The position numbers and the translations under genes were made by a program. A DNA stretch of 64,000 bases, taken from positions 62,001 to 126,000 of the forward strand of contig JAFVTI010000018.1 of NCBI GenBank assembly GCA_017503325.1, read 5' to 3'. The stretch is from Clostridia bacterium. GTDB lineage: Bacteria > Bacillota > Clostridia > Oscillospirales > CAG-272. Positions 17,732 to 25,577 of the stretch are shown piece after piece. The notes beneath the pieces were generated by a model that saw nothing but the letters and a program-made list of their open reading frames with translations, was not told where the DNA came from and made no database searches. How positions within the stretch are numbered: the first letter of the stretch is position 1; the number at the start of each line of letters is the position of its first letter.

Positions 17732-18139
17732 ATGCCTTGGCTTGATATATTGGTTTCATTCGGGATCGCTCTGCTCTCGGGACTCGGCGTGGGCAGCGGC
17801 GGGCTTTTGGTGATCTATCTGACGCTGCTTTGTGCCGTCCCTCAGCTACAGGCGCAAGGGATCAATCTGGTATTCTTCATTTTTTCTGCAGGCTCGTCCA
17901 TGCTCGTGCATCTGTTTTCGCGCCGCCTGCCGCTTGCCTTGTGCATTTTGATGATCGCTGCAGGCATTCCGGGTGCGCTGATCGGCGCACGCCTTGCCGC
18001 CTTGCTGCCCGGCGAGGCTCTGCGCAAGCTTTTCGGCGCGTTTTTGGTCACGGCCGGGCTGCTGACTCTGACAAAACGCGACAGCACTCGCGCAGCCTTT
18101 AGCAATATTCACAACCGGATCAATAATAATAGAGGATAA
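17732..18139 (+). CDS. TauE/SafE-type exporter, C-terminal half protein
   Basis: 135 aa, four hydrophobic helices starting with FGIALLSGLGVGSGGLLVIY, the second TauE/SafE Gly-rich repeat. It starts 12 bp after the first half, with AGGAGAGGGATC as ribosome binding site. The frames differ and each gene has its own start and site, so this is a split pair expected to form a heterodimer rather than a frameshifted gene. Confidence 0.82.
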   Translation: MPWLDILVSFGIALLSGLGVGSGGLLVIYLTLLCAVPQLQAQGINLVFFIFSAGSSMLVHLFSRRLPLALCILMIAAGIPGALIGARLAALLPGEALRKLFGAFLVTAGLLTLTKRDSTRAAFSNIHNRINNNRG

Positions 18140-18176
18140 TTTTTCATAAACGACAGGAAAATTTCCCGCAAACCCC

Positions 18177-18205
18177 TTTACAAATCCTCGGGAATGTGAT
18201 ATAAT
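18177..18205 (+). promoter_or_regulatory. Promoter of rpsO
   Basis: Plus strand: -35 TTTACA (18177-18182), 17-base spacer, consensus -10 TATAAT (18200-18205). Confidence 0.85.
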
Positions 18206-18211
18206 ATCCTA

Positions 18212-18326
18212 TGCATGGCGTTCTCACGGCCTTCGGATAAACGGCTGCTGTGCGGCACTTTCACCCGCCGATTTCTGTGGGACACGCAAAATGCAAGAAA
18301 TATTTATTTGAAAGGTGAAAAAAATC
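18212..18326 (+). promoter_or_regulatory. Structured 5' leader of rpsO (candidate S15 autoregulatory RNA)
   Basis: The expected 5' leader is ~115 bases. TTTCACC (18259-18265) is fully complementary to GGTGAAA (18314-18320), which overlaps the ribosome binding site. S15 controls its own translation through leader RNA in several bacteria; whether this leader belongs to a known S15 class cannot be told by eye. Confidence 0.4.
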
Positions 18327-18590
18327 ATGACCACTCAAGAAAAACAGGCTATCATCGAGCAGTATGCCATCCACGAGGGCGACACCGGTTCTCCCGAAGT
18401 GCAGATCGCTATTCTGACCTACCGCATCAACAACCTGACCGAGCACCTCAAGGGCAACACCCACGACAACCACAGCCGTCGCGGTCTGTCCAAGATGGTT
18501 GGTCACAGAAGAAACCTGCTGGGTTATCTGCAGAAGGTTGACATTGAACGCTACCGTGCGATCATCAAGAAGCTGAACATCAGAAAGTAA
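18327..18590 (+). CDS. rpsO: 30S ribosomal protein S15
   Basis: 87 aa from the ATG at 18327, matching the usual 88-89; an ATG at 18315 lies inside the ribosome binding region. S15 binds the central domain of 16S rRNA early in small-subunit assembly. [31 protein letters not shown] and [10 protein letters not shown] are the family signature. It has its own promoter and terminator and is followed by pnp, the classic rpsO-pnp order. Confidence 0.98.
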   Translation: MTTQEKQAIIEQYAIHEGDTGSPEVQIAILTYRINNLTEHLKGNTHDNHSRRGLSKMVGHRRNLLGYLQKVDIERYRAIIKKLNIRK

Positions 18591-18597
18591 AATACTG

Positions 18598-18652
18598 CGG
18601 GAGTGGAAAGCGGCGGATTTCTCTGCCGCCTCCACTCCCAACTGTTTTTTTG
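18598..18652 (+). terminator. rpsO terminator
   Basis: GGGAGTGGA...CGGCGG pairs with CCGCC..TCCACTCCC, followed by AACTG and seven T. Some read-through into pnp is possible. Confidence 0.85.
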
Positions 18653-18682
18653 CCAAAAAACGTCGCATCGCATGGATTTAGA

Positions 18683-18729
18683 ACTTAAACGCGCGCTTGT
18701 AGATACCTCGGACAAGCTCGGGTTTAAGT
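18683..18729 (+). promoter_or_regulatory. Stem-loop in the pnp leader
   Basis: ACTTAAAC (18683-18690) pairs with GTTTAAGT (18722-18729) and GCTTGT (18695-18700) with ACAAGC (18712-18717): a two-part stem with an internal loop and 11-base cap, ~70 bases before the pnp start. There is no T tract, so it is not a terminator. Confidence 0.5.
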
Positions 18730-18796
18730 ACTAAAACCTATGCGTAAGCGAAAAAAACGATCCCAAGAATTATGAAGAAGAGGAGAAAAAGAAGAA

Positions 18797-20941
18797 ATGA
18801 ATTCCGCAATTATCAGCTCTGAAATGAATTTCAAGAATCACAGAGTATTCCATTACACCCTGGCAGGCAGACCGCTGGTCATCGAGACCGGTAAGGTTGC
18901 AGGCCTTGCAAACGGCTCGGTGCTTTGCCGCTACGGTGACACCGTGGTGCTGTGCTGCGCTACCGCTTCCGAAAAGCCCCGCGACGGCATTGACTTCCTG
19001 CCCCTGTCGGTTGACTTTGACGAGAGAATGTACGCTGCAGGCAAGATCCCCGGCGGTTACCTCAAGAGAGAGGGTAAGCCCTCCGAAAAGGCAATCCTGA
19101 CCAGCCGCGTCATCGACCGCCCCATCCGTCCCCTGTTCCCCAAGGATCTGCGTAACGACGTAGCGCTGACCCTGACCGTTATGTCGGTTGACCCCGACTG
19201 CGCTCCCGAAGTCACCGCTATGATCGGTGCCTCCACCGCTCTGGCTATTTCCGATATTCCGTGGAACGGCCCCATCGGCGGCGCTTGGGTAGGCTTGGTT
19301 GACGGCGAGTTCGTTCTCAACCCCACCTACGAGCAGCAGAAGAAGAGCGAGATGCAGCTGACCGTTGCAGCCTCCATGAATAAGGTCGTCATGATCGAGG
19401 CAGGCGCTAACCAGGTTGCAGACGACGTCGTTTACGACGCTATCATGTACGCTCACAAGGAGATCAAGGAGCTGCTCGGCTTTATCAACGCCATCATCGA
19501 CGAGGTTGGTAAGCCCAAGTTCGAGTATCCCTCCTGCGAGCTGGATCACGATATGTTTGACAAGGTTTTCGCTTTCTGCGAAAAGGACGTCATGTTTGCG
19601 CTCGACACCGATGACAAGACCGTTCGCGACGCTCGTATGGTTCCGATCAAGGACGCGATCCTGGAGCAGTTCTCCGAGGAGTATCCCGAGCTGCCCGGCA
19701 TGATGGACGAGCTGGTTTACAAGATCCAGAAGAAGATCGTTCGTCGTTGGCTGCTGGTTGACAAGAAGAGAGTCGACGGCAGAAGCATGAACCAGATCAG
19801 ACCCCTTGGCGCAGAGGTAGGCGTTCTGCCCAGAACTCACGGCTCGGGTCTGTTCACCAGAGGCCAGACTCAGGTTATGACCATTGCAACCCTTGGCACG
19901 CTCTCCGAGGCACAGATGCTGGACGGCATTGACTCCGAGACCTCCAAGAGATATATGCACCACTACAACATGCCCGGCTTCTCCACGGGTGAAGCTAAGG
20001 CTGTTCGTTCTCCCGGCCGTCGTGAGATCGGTCACGGCGCACTGGCTGAGCGTTCTCTCGTTCCCGTTCTTCCCTCCGAGGAGGAATTCCCCTACGCAAT
20101 CAGACTGGTTTCCGACGTCGTTTCCTCTAACGGCTCTACCTCTCAGGGCTCCGTTTGCGGTTCCACCCTTGCTCTGATGGACGCAGGCGTTCCGATCAAG
20201 GCTCCCGTTGCAGGTATCTCCTGCGGCCTGATCACCGCTGAGGACGGCTCTTGGGACACCATGATCGATATCCAGGGCCTTGAGGACTTCTATGGCGACA
20301 TGGACTTCAAGGTAGCAGGCACGCACAAGGGTATCACCTCCATTCAGATGGACCTCAAGATCGACGGTCTGACCCCCGAGATCATCAAGCAGGCATTCGA
20401 GCAGACCCGTGCCGGCAGAGAATACATCATCGACAACGTACTGCTCAAGGCAATCCCCGCTCCCAGAGCCGAGGTTTCCAAGTACGCGCCCAAGATGACC
20501 ACCATGCACATCGATCCCGATAAGATCCGCGAGGTCATCGGTAAGGGCGGCGCAACCATTCAGAAGATCGTTGCAGACACCGGCGCAAAGATCGACATTG
20601 AGGACGACGGCACCATCCGCATCGCTGCTATCAACGGCGACCAGGCTGCAGCTGCTCAGGCTGCTATCGCTGCCATCGTATTTGAGCCCGAGGTTGGCTG
20701 CATCTACAACGCAACCGTTGTCAAGATCCTGGCAAGCAAGGATAAGCCCAACGAGGATATCGGCTGCTTCGTGGAATATGCTCCCGGCAAGGACGGCATG
20801 GTTCACATTTCCAAGATCTGCGATAAGAGAATCAACAAGGTGACCGACGCAGGCATTGACGTTGGCTCCGAGGTAAAGGTTAAGTATATGGGCCTTGACA
20901 AGAAGGGCCGTATGGACTTCTCCATCAAGGACGCAAAGTAA
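18797..20941 (+). CDS. pnp: Polyribonucleotide nucleotidyltransferase (PNPase)
   Basis: 714 aa, the usual length. A phosphorolytic 3'-5' exoribonuclease that works as a trimer in RNA decay. Two RNase PH-like domains (first and third, separated by a helical domain near residues 230-310; the second has GEAKAVRSPGRREIGHGALA), a KH domain from about residue 570 (REVIGKGGATIQKI) and a C-terminal S1 domain (about 638-712). GAGGAG precedes the ATG. The codon use looks strongly biased, as expected for a highly expressed gene. Confidence 0.98.
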   Translation: MNSAIISSEMNFKNHRVFHYTLAGRPLVIETGKVAGLANGSVLCRYGDTVVLCCATASEKPRDGIDFLPLSVDFDERMYAAGKIPGGYLKREGKPSEKAILTSRVIDRPIRPLFPKDLRNDVALTLTVMSVDPDCAPEVTAMIGASTALAISDIPWNGPIGGAWVGLVDGEFVLNPTYEQQKKSEMQLTVAASMNKVVMIEAGANQVADDVVYDAIMYAHKEIKELLGFINAIIDEVGKPKFEYPSCELDHDMFDKVFAFCEKDVMFALDTDDKTVRDARMVPIKDAILEQFSEEYPELPGMMDELVYKIQKKIVRRWLLVDKKRVDGRSMNQIRPLGAEVGVLPRTHGSGLFTRGQTQVMTIATLGTLSEAQMLDGIDSETSKRYMHHYNMPGFSTGEAKAVRSPGRREIGHGALAERSLVPVLPSEEEFPYAIRLVSDVVSSNGSTSQGSVCGSTLALMDAGVPIKAPVAGISCGLITAEDGSWDTMIDIQGLEDFYGDMDFKVAGTHKGITSIQMDLKIDGLTPEIIKQAFEQTRAGREYIIDNVLLKAIPAPRAEVSKYAPKMTTMHIDPDKIREVIGKGGATIQKIVADTGAKIDIEDDGTIRIAAINGDQAAAAQAAIAAIVFEPEVGCIYNATVVKILASKDKPNEDIGCFVEYAPGKDGMVHISKICDKRINKVTDAGIDVGSEVKVKYMGLDKKGRMDFSIKDAK

Positions 20942-20978
20942 TTTTCACACACAGATAATTTGACGAAAGGAGCTTCTC

Positions 20979-22004
20979 ATGGACAATCAAAGAACCCCTC
21001 GCAGCTTCTCCACCGGCGGCACCGTCAAGCGTGACACGCGCCAGCAGCAGCAAAAGCTGGTCGTCATTCTGATCTGTATCGTGATCGCTCTGCTCTTGGT
21101 CGTATTCATGACCATCATAGGCACCAAGATCGTACTGACGCTGACAGGCGGCCATCAGAACGCCGATCCCTCTGCCGTTGAGTACGAGGAGGTCACAGTT
21201 GACCGCACGCAGACCCTGTACGGCCCGCTTGCCATTGTCAACGAGACACATGAATACGAATTCCCCGATAAAGCAGCAGCCAATCTGGTAAAAATCTGGA
21301 ACTACAGAAACGCACACACCGAGGAAGGTGACTATCCCGCATATAAAATCAGCTATCCCGAGCTGATCCTCGTGGACGGTGCAGCACTTCCCTCCCTGCA
21401 TAATTTCCTGACCGATTTCAGTGATGCGACCAAACAGACCAACACCATCGTGACCTCTGCTTACCGTACCTACGAGGAGCAGAAGTCCTTCCAGGTAACC
21501 GAAGGCAAGTCCGACCACCACACCGGCTTTGGCGTCACGCTCAAGCTGAATGACGACGGTATCGTTCTCAATATTTACGACAACCCCGAGTACTACGCCT
21601 GGCTGAGCGAAAACGCGCACAAATACGGCTTTGTGCCCCGCTATCCCGAGGATAAGGCAAACATCACCGGCATTTCCAACTACGTGGAATACTTCCACTA
21701 CGTCGGCTACGCTCCTGCGGCTTATATGAAGGCAAACAACCTCTGTCTTGAAGAGTTTGTTGCCGGCATCAAGTCCTATTCCGTAGACGATCCGCTCAAG
21801 GTGACCGATGCAAACGGTCAGAACTGGCTGATCTATTACGCAGCATGCCCCGGTGATATGGCAACCATCAAGCTGCCCACCAACTTCACCTACACCGTTT
21901 CGGGTGACAATGAAGGCGGTATCATCGTTTGCGTATCCCTTTCCAAGGCTGCATTCGAGCAGCAACAACAGCAGGAATCCGAGTCGGACTCCGCAGCACA
22001 ATAA
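20979..22004 (+). CDS. VanY-like D-Ala-D-Ala carboxypeptidase-family protein, degenerate site
   Basis: 341 aa: short cytosolic start, one membrane anchor (about residues 27-55), then an extracytoplasmic M15/VanY-like domain and a Gln/Ser-rich tail. TSAYRTYEEQ and SDHHTGFGVTL align with the VanY metal motif SxHxxGxxxD, but the Asp ligand position is Thr. The later VEYFHYVGYAP corresponds to ExWHxRYVG with two residues missing. So it is VanY-like in fold but may not cleave peptidoglycan stems. AAAGGAG precedes the ATG. Confidence 0.75.
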   Translation: MDNQRTPRSFSTGGTVKRDTRQQQQKLVVILICIVIALLLVVFMTIIGTKIVLTLTGGHQNADPSAVEYEEVTVDRTQTLYGPLAIVNETHEYEFPDKAAANLVKIWNYRNAHTEEGDYPAYKISYPELILVDGAALPSLHNFLTDFSDATKQTNTIVTSAYRTYEEQKSFQVTEGKSDHHTGFGVTLKLNDDGIVLNIYDNPEYYAWLSENAHKYGFVPRYPEDKANITGISNYVEYFHYVGYAPAAYMKANNLCLEEFVAGIKSYSVDDPLKVTDANGQNWLIYYAACPGDMATIKLPTNFTYTVSGDNEGGIIVCVSLSKAAFEQQQQQESESDSAAQ

Positions 22005-22017
22005 TGCAATAGTTTCA

Positions 22018-22052
22018 GGGGAATCTGCCACAGGCAGATTCCCCTCTTTTTT
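22018..22052 (+). terminator. Terminator after the VanY-like gene
   Basis: 12-bp perfect stem GGGGAATCTGCC / GGCAGATTCCCC, 3-base loop, then TCTTTTTT. Confidence 0.92.
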
Positions 22053-22193
22053 ATCAATCATGTAGAAAATCCTGCATTACGTGCAAAATCATACCGCGAT
22101 GTAAAAAAGTTCTTGAAATGGTCAATATTTGGTCACAATATCCATGTATACTAAAGGGACGAACGAATCCCCCAAAAGAATATGGAGGCTTTT

Positions 22194-23108
22194 ATGAAAA
22201 AGATTTTGATTTTTGCACTGGCAGCTATCCTCGCTCTTTCCTGCCTTGCTTTTGCAGCCTGCTCGGGAGAGACCAACCCCGGCGACAATCATACACCCGG
22301 TGGCCAGACCCCCGAGGGCAATGAATCCTCGAATGTGGCCGGCCTGATTGACTGCTATATTGAGTTCAGCGGCACCTCTTATACCACCACCGATTCCTCG
22401 GCAATCAAGGTAGAGGGTTCTGCGCTGACCATCGTCAAGCCCGGCACCTACGACCTTTCCGGCACGCTGGATAACGGCCAGATCATTGTGGAGGTTACCA
22501 AGGCTGACCGCGTCACGCTGATCCTCAATAACTTTACCGGCCATAACGAATCCTCTGCCGTCATCTGGGTCAAGAGCGCAGACAAGGTTTACTTGGAGGT
22601 CAAAACCGGCACCACCAATACGCTGACCGACGGCGCGACCTACGTTTTCGAGGGCGCTGAGACCAAACCCAACGCTTGCATCTACGCATCCGACGACCTC
22701 TCTATCAAGGGACACGGTACGCTGATCGTCAAGGGCAACTACAACAACGCCATCGGCTGCAAGAACGACCTTTCGATCAACAACTGTAAGCTGACCGTCA
22801 GCGCGGTCAATAACGCCATCAAGGGTAATGGCAGTGTAACCATCAAGGGCGAGGCCGAGGTACTGGTTGAGGGCGCGGACGACGCCATCAAAACCGACTC
22901 GCTGGACGAGGGCAAGGGGTATCTGACCGTGACCGAGTCCGCCAAGGTTACCGTTTACTGTGAGGACGATGGCCTGCAGGCTACGCAGAGCATCACCATC
23001 ACCACAGGTGCCAGCGTGACCACTTATGCCAAGGGCAACAGCGTCAACTGCGACGGCATTATGACCATTGACGAGGGCTGCCTGATCGAAAACACGCCCG
23101 AGGCGTGA
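22194..23108 (+). CDS. DUF4353 carbohydrate-binding beta-helix lipoprotein
   Basis: 304 aa from the ATG at 22194, with GGAGG five bases upstream (an in-frame ATG at 22182 overlaps that site). The signal peptide ends AFAAC with Cys at residue 23, then a Gly/Pro/Thr linker. The rest is a chain of short beta-strand repeats (LIVKGNYNNAIGCKNDLSIN, AIKGNGSVTIKGEAEVLVEG), typical of the DUF4353 family. Its characterised member, Cthe_2159 of Clostridium thermocellum, is a beta-helix that binds cellulose and pectin-like polymers. Likely a surface glycan-binding protein. Confidence 0.83.
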   Translation: MKKILIFALAAILALSCLAFAACSGETNPGDNHTPGGQTPEGNESSNVAGLIDCYIEFSGTSYTTTDSSAIKVEGSALTIVKPGTYDLSGTLDNGQIIVEVTKADRVTLILNNFTGHNESSAVIWVKSADKVYLEVKTGTTNTLTDGATYVFEGAETKPNACIYASDDLSIKGHGTLIVKGNYNNAIGCKNDLSINNCKLTVSAVNNAIKGNGSVTIKGEAEVLVEGADDAIKTDSLDEGKGYLTVTESAKVTVYCEDDGLQATQSITITTGASVTTYAKGNSVNCDGIMTIDEGCLIENTPEA

Positions 23109-23135
23109 TTTCAACGAAAAATGAATAACATAGTA

Positions 23136-23167
23136 GAAACCCCTTGCGAGAGCAAGGGGTTTCTTCA
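23136..23167. terminator. Terminator between convergent DUF4353 and aroF genes
   Basis: 12-bp perfect stem GAAACCCCTTGC / GCAAGGGGTTTC (23136-23147, 23152-23163), 4-base loop. T-rich on the plus side; usable in both directions. Confidence 0.85.
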
Positions 23168-23196
23168 TTCTTAATTCCGAATTCTTAATTCTGCAT

Positions 23197-24225
23197 TTAC
23201 AGCTGCTCTGCCATCTCGAGGATCAGCCGCTCGGTCTTGTCCCAGCCAAGGCAGGGGTCGGTAATCGACTTACCGTAGCAGCCTTCGCCGATCTTCTGTG
23301 CGCCGTCCTCGATATAGCTTTCGATCATAAGTCCCTTGACAAGGCCCTTGATGTGCTCGGAATGGCGGCAGGAGTGCAGGATCTCCTTGGCAATGCGCAC
23401 CTGTTCTGCCCACTTCTTACCCGAATTTGCATGGTTGGTATCCACCACAACTGCAGGCAGCTGCAAATCTCTCTTGGCGTACTCCTCATACAGATGCTCC
23501 AGATCCTCATAGTGGTAGTTGGGCAAGGACTGGCCGTGCTTGTTGACGTAGCCGCGCAGAATGGCGTGTGCGTAGGGGTTACCCTCGCTGACGACCTCCC
23601 AGCCTCTGTAAATGAAAGCATGGGAATGCTGTGCTGCCGTGATCGAGTTGAGCATGACCGAAATGTCACCGCTGGTGGGATTCTTCATACCTACGGGAAT
23701 ATCCAGGCCGCTGGCCACCAATCTGTGCTGCTGATTCTCCACGCTGCGCGCGCCGACTGCCACGTAGGAAAGCAGATCGGACAGGTAGCGGTGATTCTCG
23801 GGGTACAGCATCTCGTCCGCGGTGGAAAGCCCTGTCTCCTCCAGCACCTTCATATGCAAGGAACGGATTGCAATGATGCCCTTGAGCAGGTCGGGTGCAA
23901 CGTTGGGATCGGGCTGGTGCAGCATACCCTTATAGCCGTCGCCCACGGTTCTGGGCTTGTTGGTATATACGCGGGGAACGATCAGAATTTTCTCCTTGAC
24001 CTGCTCCTGCACGCGCGCCAGGCGGCCGATATAGTCAAGCACGGGTGCTTCGGAATCAGCCGAGCACGGGCCGATCACAAGCAGGAGCTTATCGTTTGTG
24101 CCGTCAAAAACACCCTTGATCTCGGCATCTCTTTGCGCCTTGACTGCGGCCAGCGCATCGGTCAAGGGGTACATCTGCTTGATGTCCTGCGGAACAGGAA
24201 GCTTTCTTTTGAAATTCATATTCAT
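23197..24225 (-). CDS. aroF: 3-deoxy-7-phosphoheptulonate synthase (DAHP synthase, type I)
   Basis: 342 aa from the ATG at 24225 (AAAGGAG upstream). First step of the shikimate pathway: phosphoenolpyruvate plus erythrose 4-phosphate give DAHP. The AroF/G/H signatures are clear: LLVIGPCSADSEAPVLDY, RVYTNKPRTVGDGYKGM, VGMKNPTSGDISVM and DTNHANSGK. The closest E. coli isozyme cannot be told from sequence alone, so the symbol is nominal. It follows pheA by 28 bp and shares its leader control. Confidence 0.95.
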   Translation of the reverse strand: MNMNFKRKLPVPQDIKQMYPLTDALAAVKAQRDAEIKGVFDGTNDKLLLVIGPCSADSEAPVLDYIGRLARVQEQVKEKILIVPRVYTNKPRTVGDGYKGMLHQPDPNVAPDLLKGIIAIRSLHMKVLEETGLSTADEMLYPENHRYLSDLLSYVAVGARSVENQQHRLVASGLDIPVGMKNPTSGDISVMLNSITAAQHSHAFIYRGWEVVSEGNPYAHAILRGYVNKHGQSLPNYHYEDLEHLYEEYAKRDLQLPAVVVDTNHANSGKKWAEQVRIAKEILHSCRHSEHIKGLVKGLMIESYIEDGAQKIGEGCYGKSITDPCLGWDKTERLILEMAEQL

Positions 24226-24253
24226 ACTTGTGAGTCTCCTTTGGGTATTGCTT

Positions 24254-25342
24254 TTATGATTTGGTACTGTATGAGCCAACCAACTTGAGCTTATCGCACA
24301 TGGGTGCCAGGGCTCGCATCATTTGTTTGCCGTTTTCGCTGCGGATATCACCCTCGCACTCCACGTAGAAATAATAATTCCACGCAAGATCCTTCATGGG
24401 GCGGGAGTGCAGATTTTTCATATTATAGCCGTAAGCACCGATGATATTGATGGCCTGCGCCAGCGCGCCCGCCTGGTGCTTGACGGTAAATACCAGGATA
24501 AAGTTGTCGTCCGGCCTGCCCGCGGGTCGATTTTCCACGCGGGAGAAGCAAGCAAAGCGCGTGGTATTGCCTGCGCTTTGGTTGATACTGCGCTGCAGCA
24601 CCTCCAGTCCGTACAGCTGCGCCGCCTGCACGCTGCCGATGGCGGCGACGTGGGGCTTGCCAAGCTCTGCAACGAATTTTGCGGCAAGCGCGGTGTTGGA
24701 ATAGGGGGTGCGGACTCCGATCCCATGCTGGTCCAGATACCCTTCACATTGCGCAAGTGCCTGCGGATGGCTGACCACCTCGCAAATGTCCTCAAGCTTT
24801 GTGCCGGGCAGCACCAAAAGATTCTGCGTCACGGCAAGATCGCAGGTGCGGTTGATATACAAGGATCCCGAAAACATCAGATCCATGACCTGTCCGACCT
24901 CGCCGGCATAGCTGTTTTCAATGGGCAGCACGGCAACGTCGCACTCCCCCGCCTCCACGGCACGGTAAGCCGCTACGAAATCAGAGCAAGAAATATATTC
25001 TCCATTCGGATACAGCACCTCGGCTGCCTCGGATGCAAACGCGCCCGGCACACCGCCGTACGCCACGCGCATGCCGCCGATCAGTCTTTGCTGATAATCG
25101 CGCGACAGCTTCATGGTATATTTAAGGAAGTTCACGTAATACTCGCGCCACTCGGAATTTTCCACAAGCGCGCTGTTCTTTGCGATCAGCTCCTCCTCGC
25201 GTCGCGAGTCGAGAACGGCTAATCCTCTCTCCTTTTTATATTCAGCGACCGTCTCTGCAGCCTCCATGCGGCGGCAGAACAGCCTTGCGATCTCAGCATC
25301 AACCTCGGAGATCGTCTTTCTGGCCTGTTGCAGCTTGTCCAT
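24254..25342 (-). CDS. pheA: Bifunctional chorismate mutase / prephenate dehydratase
   Basis: 362 aa, three domains in the E. coli P-protein order: AroQ-type chorismate mutase (about 1-90), prephenate dehydratase (about 93-270, with SYAGEV and NTTRFACF) and a C-terminal ACT domain (about 280-355, KNLHSRPMKDLAWNYYFYVE) for phenylalanine feedback. Together with aroF it commits chorismate to phenylalanine. AAAGGAG precedes the ATG. Upstream lie a Phe/Tyr-rich leader peptide and terminator. Confidence 0.96.
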   Translation of the reverse strand: MDKLQQARKTISEVDAEIARLFCRRMEAAETVAEYKKERGLAVLDSRREEELIAKNSALVENSEWREYYVNFLKYTMKLSRDYQQRLIGGMRVAYGGVPGAFASEAAEVLYPNGEYISCSDFVAAYRAVEAGECDVAVLPIENSYAGEVGQVMDLMFSGSLYINRTCDLAVTQNLLVLPGTKLEDICEVVSHPQALAQCEGYLDQHGIGVRTPYSNTALAAKFVAELGKPHVAAIGSVQAAQLYGLEVLQRSINQSAGNTTRFACFSRVENRPAGRPDDNFILVFTVKHQAGALAQAINIIGAYGYNMKNLHSRPMKDLAWNYYFYVECEGDIRSENGKQMMRALAPMCDKLKLVGSYSTKS

Positions 25343-25366
25343 ACGCGGACTCCTTTCAATAAAAAT

Positions 25367-25395
25367 ATCGCAGAGGCTTTACGTGCATCTGCGAT
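25367..25395 (-). other. Second hairpin between attenuator and pheA
   Basis: ATCGCAGA (25367-25374) pairs with TCTGCGAT (25388-25395), 13-base loop, then ATTTTTATT on the minus strand. It immediately follows the attenuator T tract and may be a weak second terminator. Confidence 0.45.
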
Positions 25396-25429
25396 AAAAA
25401 AACGCAGAATGCCCCTCGGGCATTCTGCG
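25396..25429 (-). terminator. Attenuator terminator of pheA-aroF
   Basis: 12-bp perfect stem CGCAGAATGCCC / GGGCATTCTGCG (25418-25429, 25403-25414), 3-base loop, then seven T on the minus strand, all upstream of pheA. Part of the 5' arm can instead pair with the end of the leader peptide reading frame (25464-25472). Confidence 0.9.
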
Positions 25430-25452
25430 GCAAAATTCGATCTGTTTCAAAC

Positions 25453-25515
25453 TTACGCGGTCAAGAACACCCGGAAACCGAGAAAATAACCGCAATAAAA
25501 TCGTGTCTGCTTCAT
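25453..25515 (-). CDS. Phe/Tyr-rich leader peptide of the pheA attenuator
   Basis: 20 codons, MKQTRFYCGYFLGFRVFLTA, with a strong AAAGGAG site 8 bases before the ATG. Four Phe (6, 11, 14, 17) and two Tyr (7, 10) make 30% aromatic residues, like PheL of E. coli in logic though not in sequence. It lies between a consensus promoter and a terminator ahead of pheA. Slow decoding of its Phe/Tyr codons would relieve termination. The peptide itself probably has no function. Confidence 0.85.
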   Translation of the reverse strand: MKQTRFYCGYFLGFRVFLTA

Positions 25516-25548
25516 GTTATTGACTCCTTTCCCGATGAACTTATGATT

Positions 25549-25577
25549 ATTATAAACCCATTTTTTACGCTTGTCAA
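25549..25577 (-). promoter_or_regulatory. Promoter of the pheA-aroF operon
   Basis: Minus strand: consensus -35 TTGACA (25577-25572), 17-base spacer, consensus -10 TATAAT (25554-25549). The -35 overlaps the murQ stop codon. Confidence 0.93.

Noticed and set aside
18770-20806. 678-codon open frame on the minus strand opposite pnp
   Set aside because: It mirrors pnp codons, with no start signals and no plausible protein family.
22118-22181. Upstream extension of the DUF4353 lipoprotein
   Set aside because: The good ribosome site lies directly before the ATG at 22194 and the signal peptide begins there.
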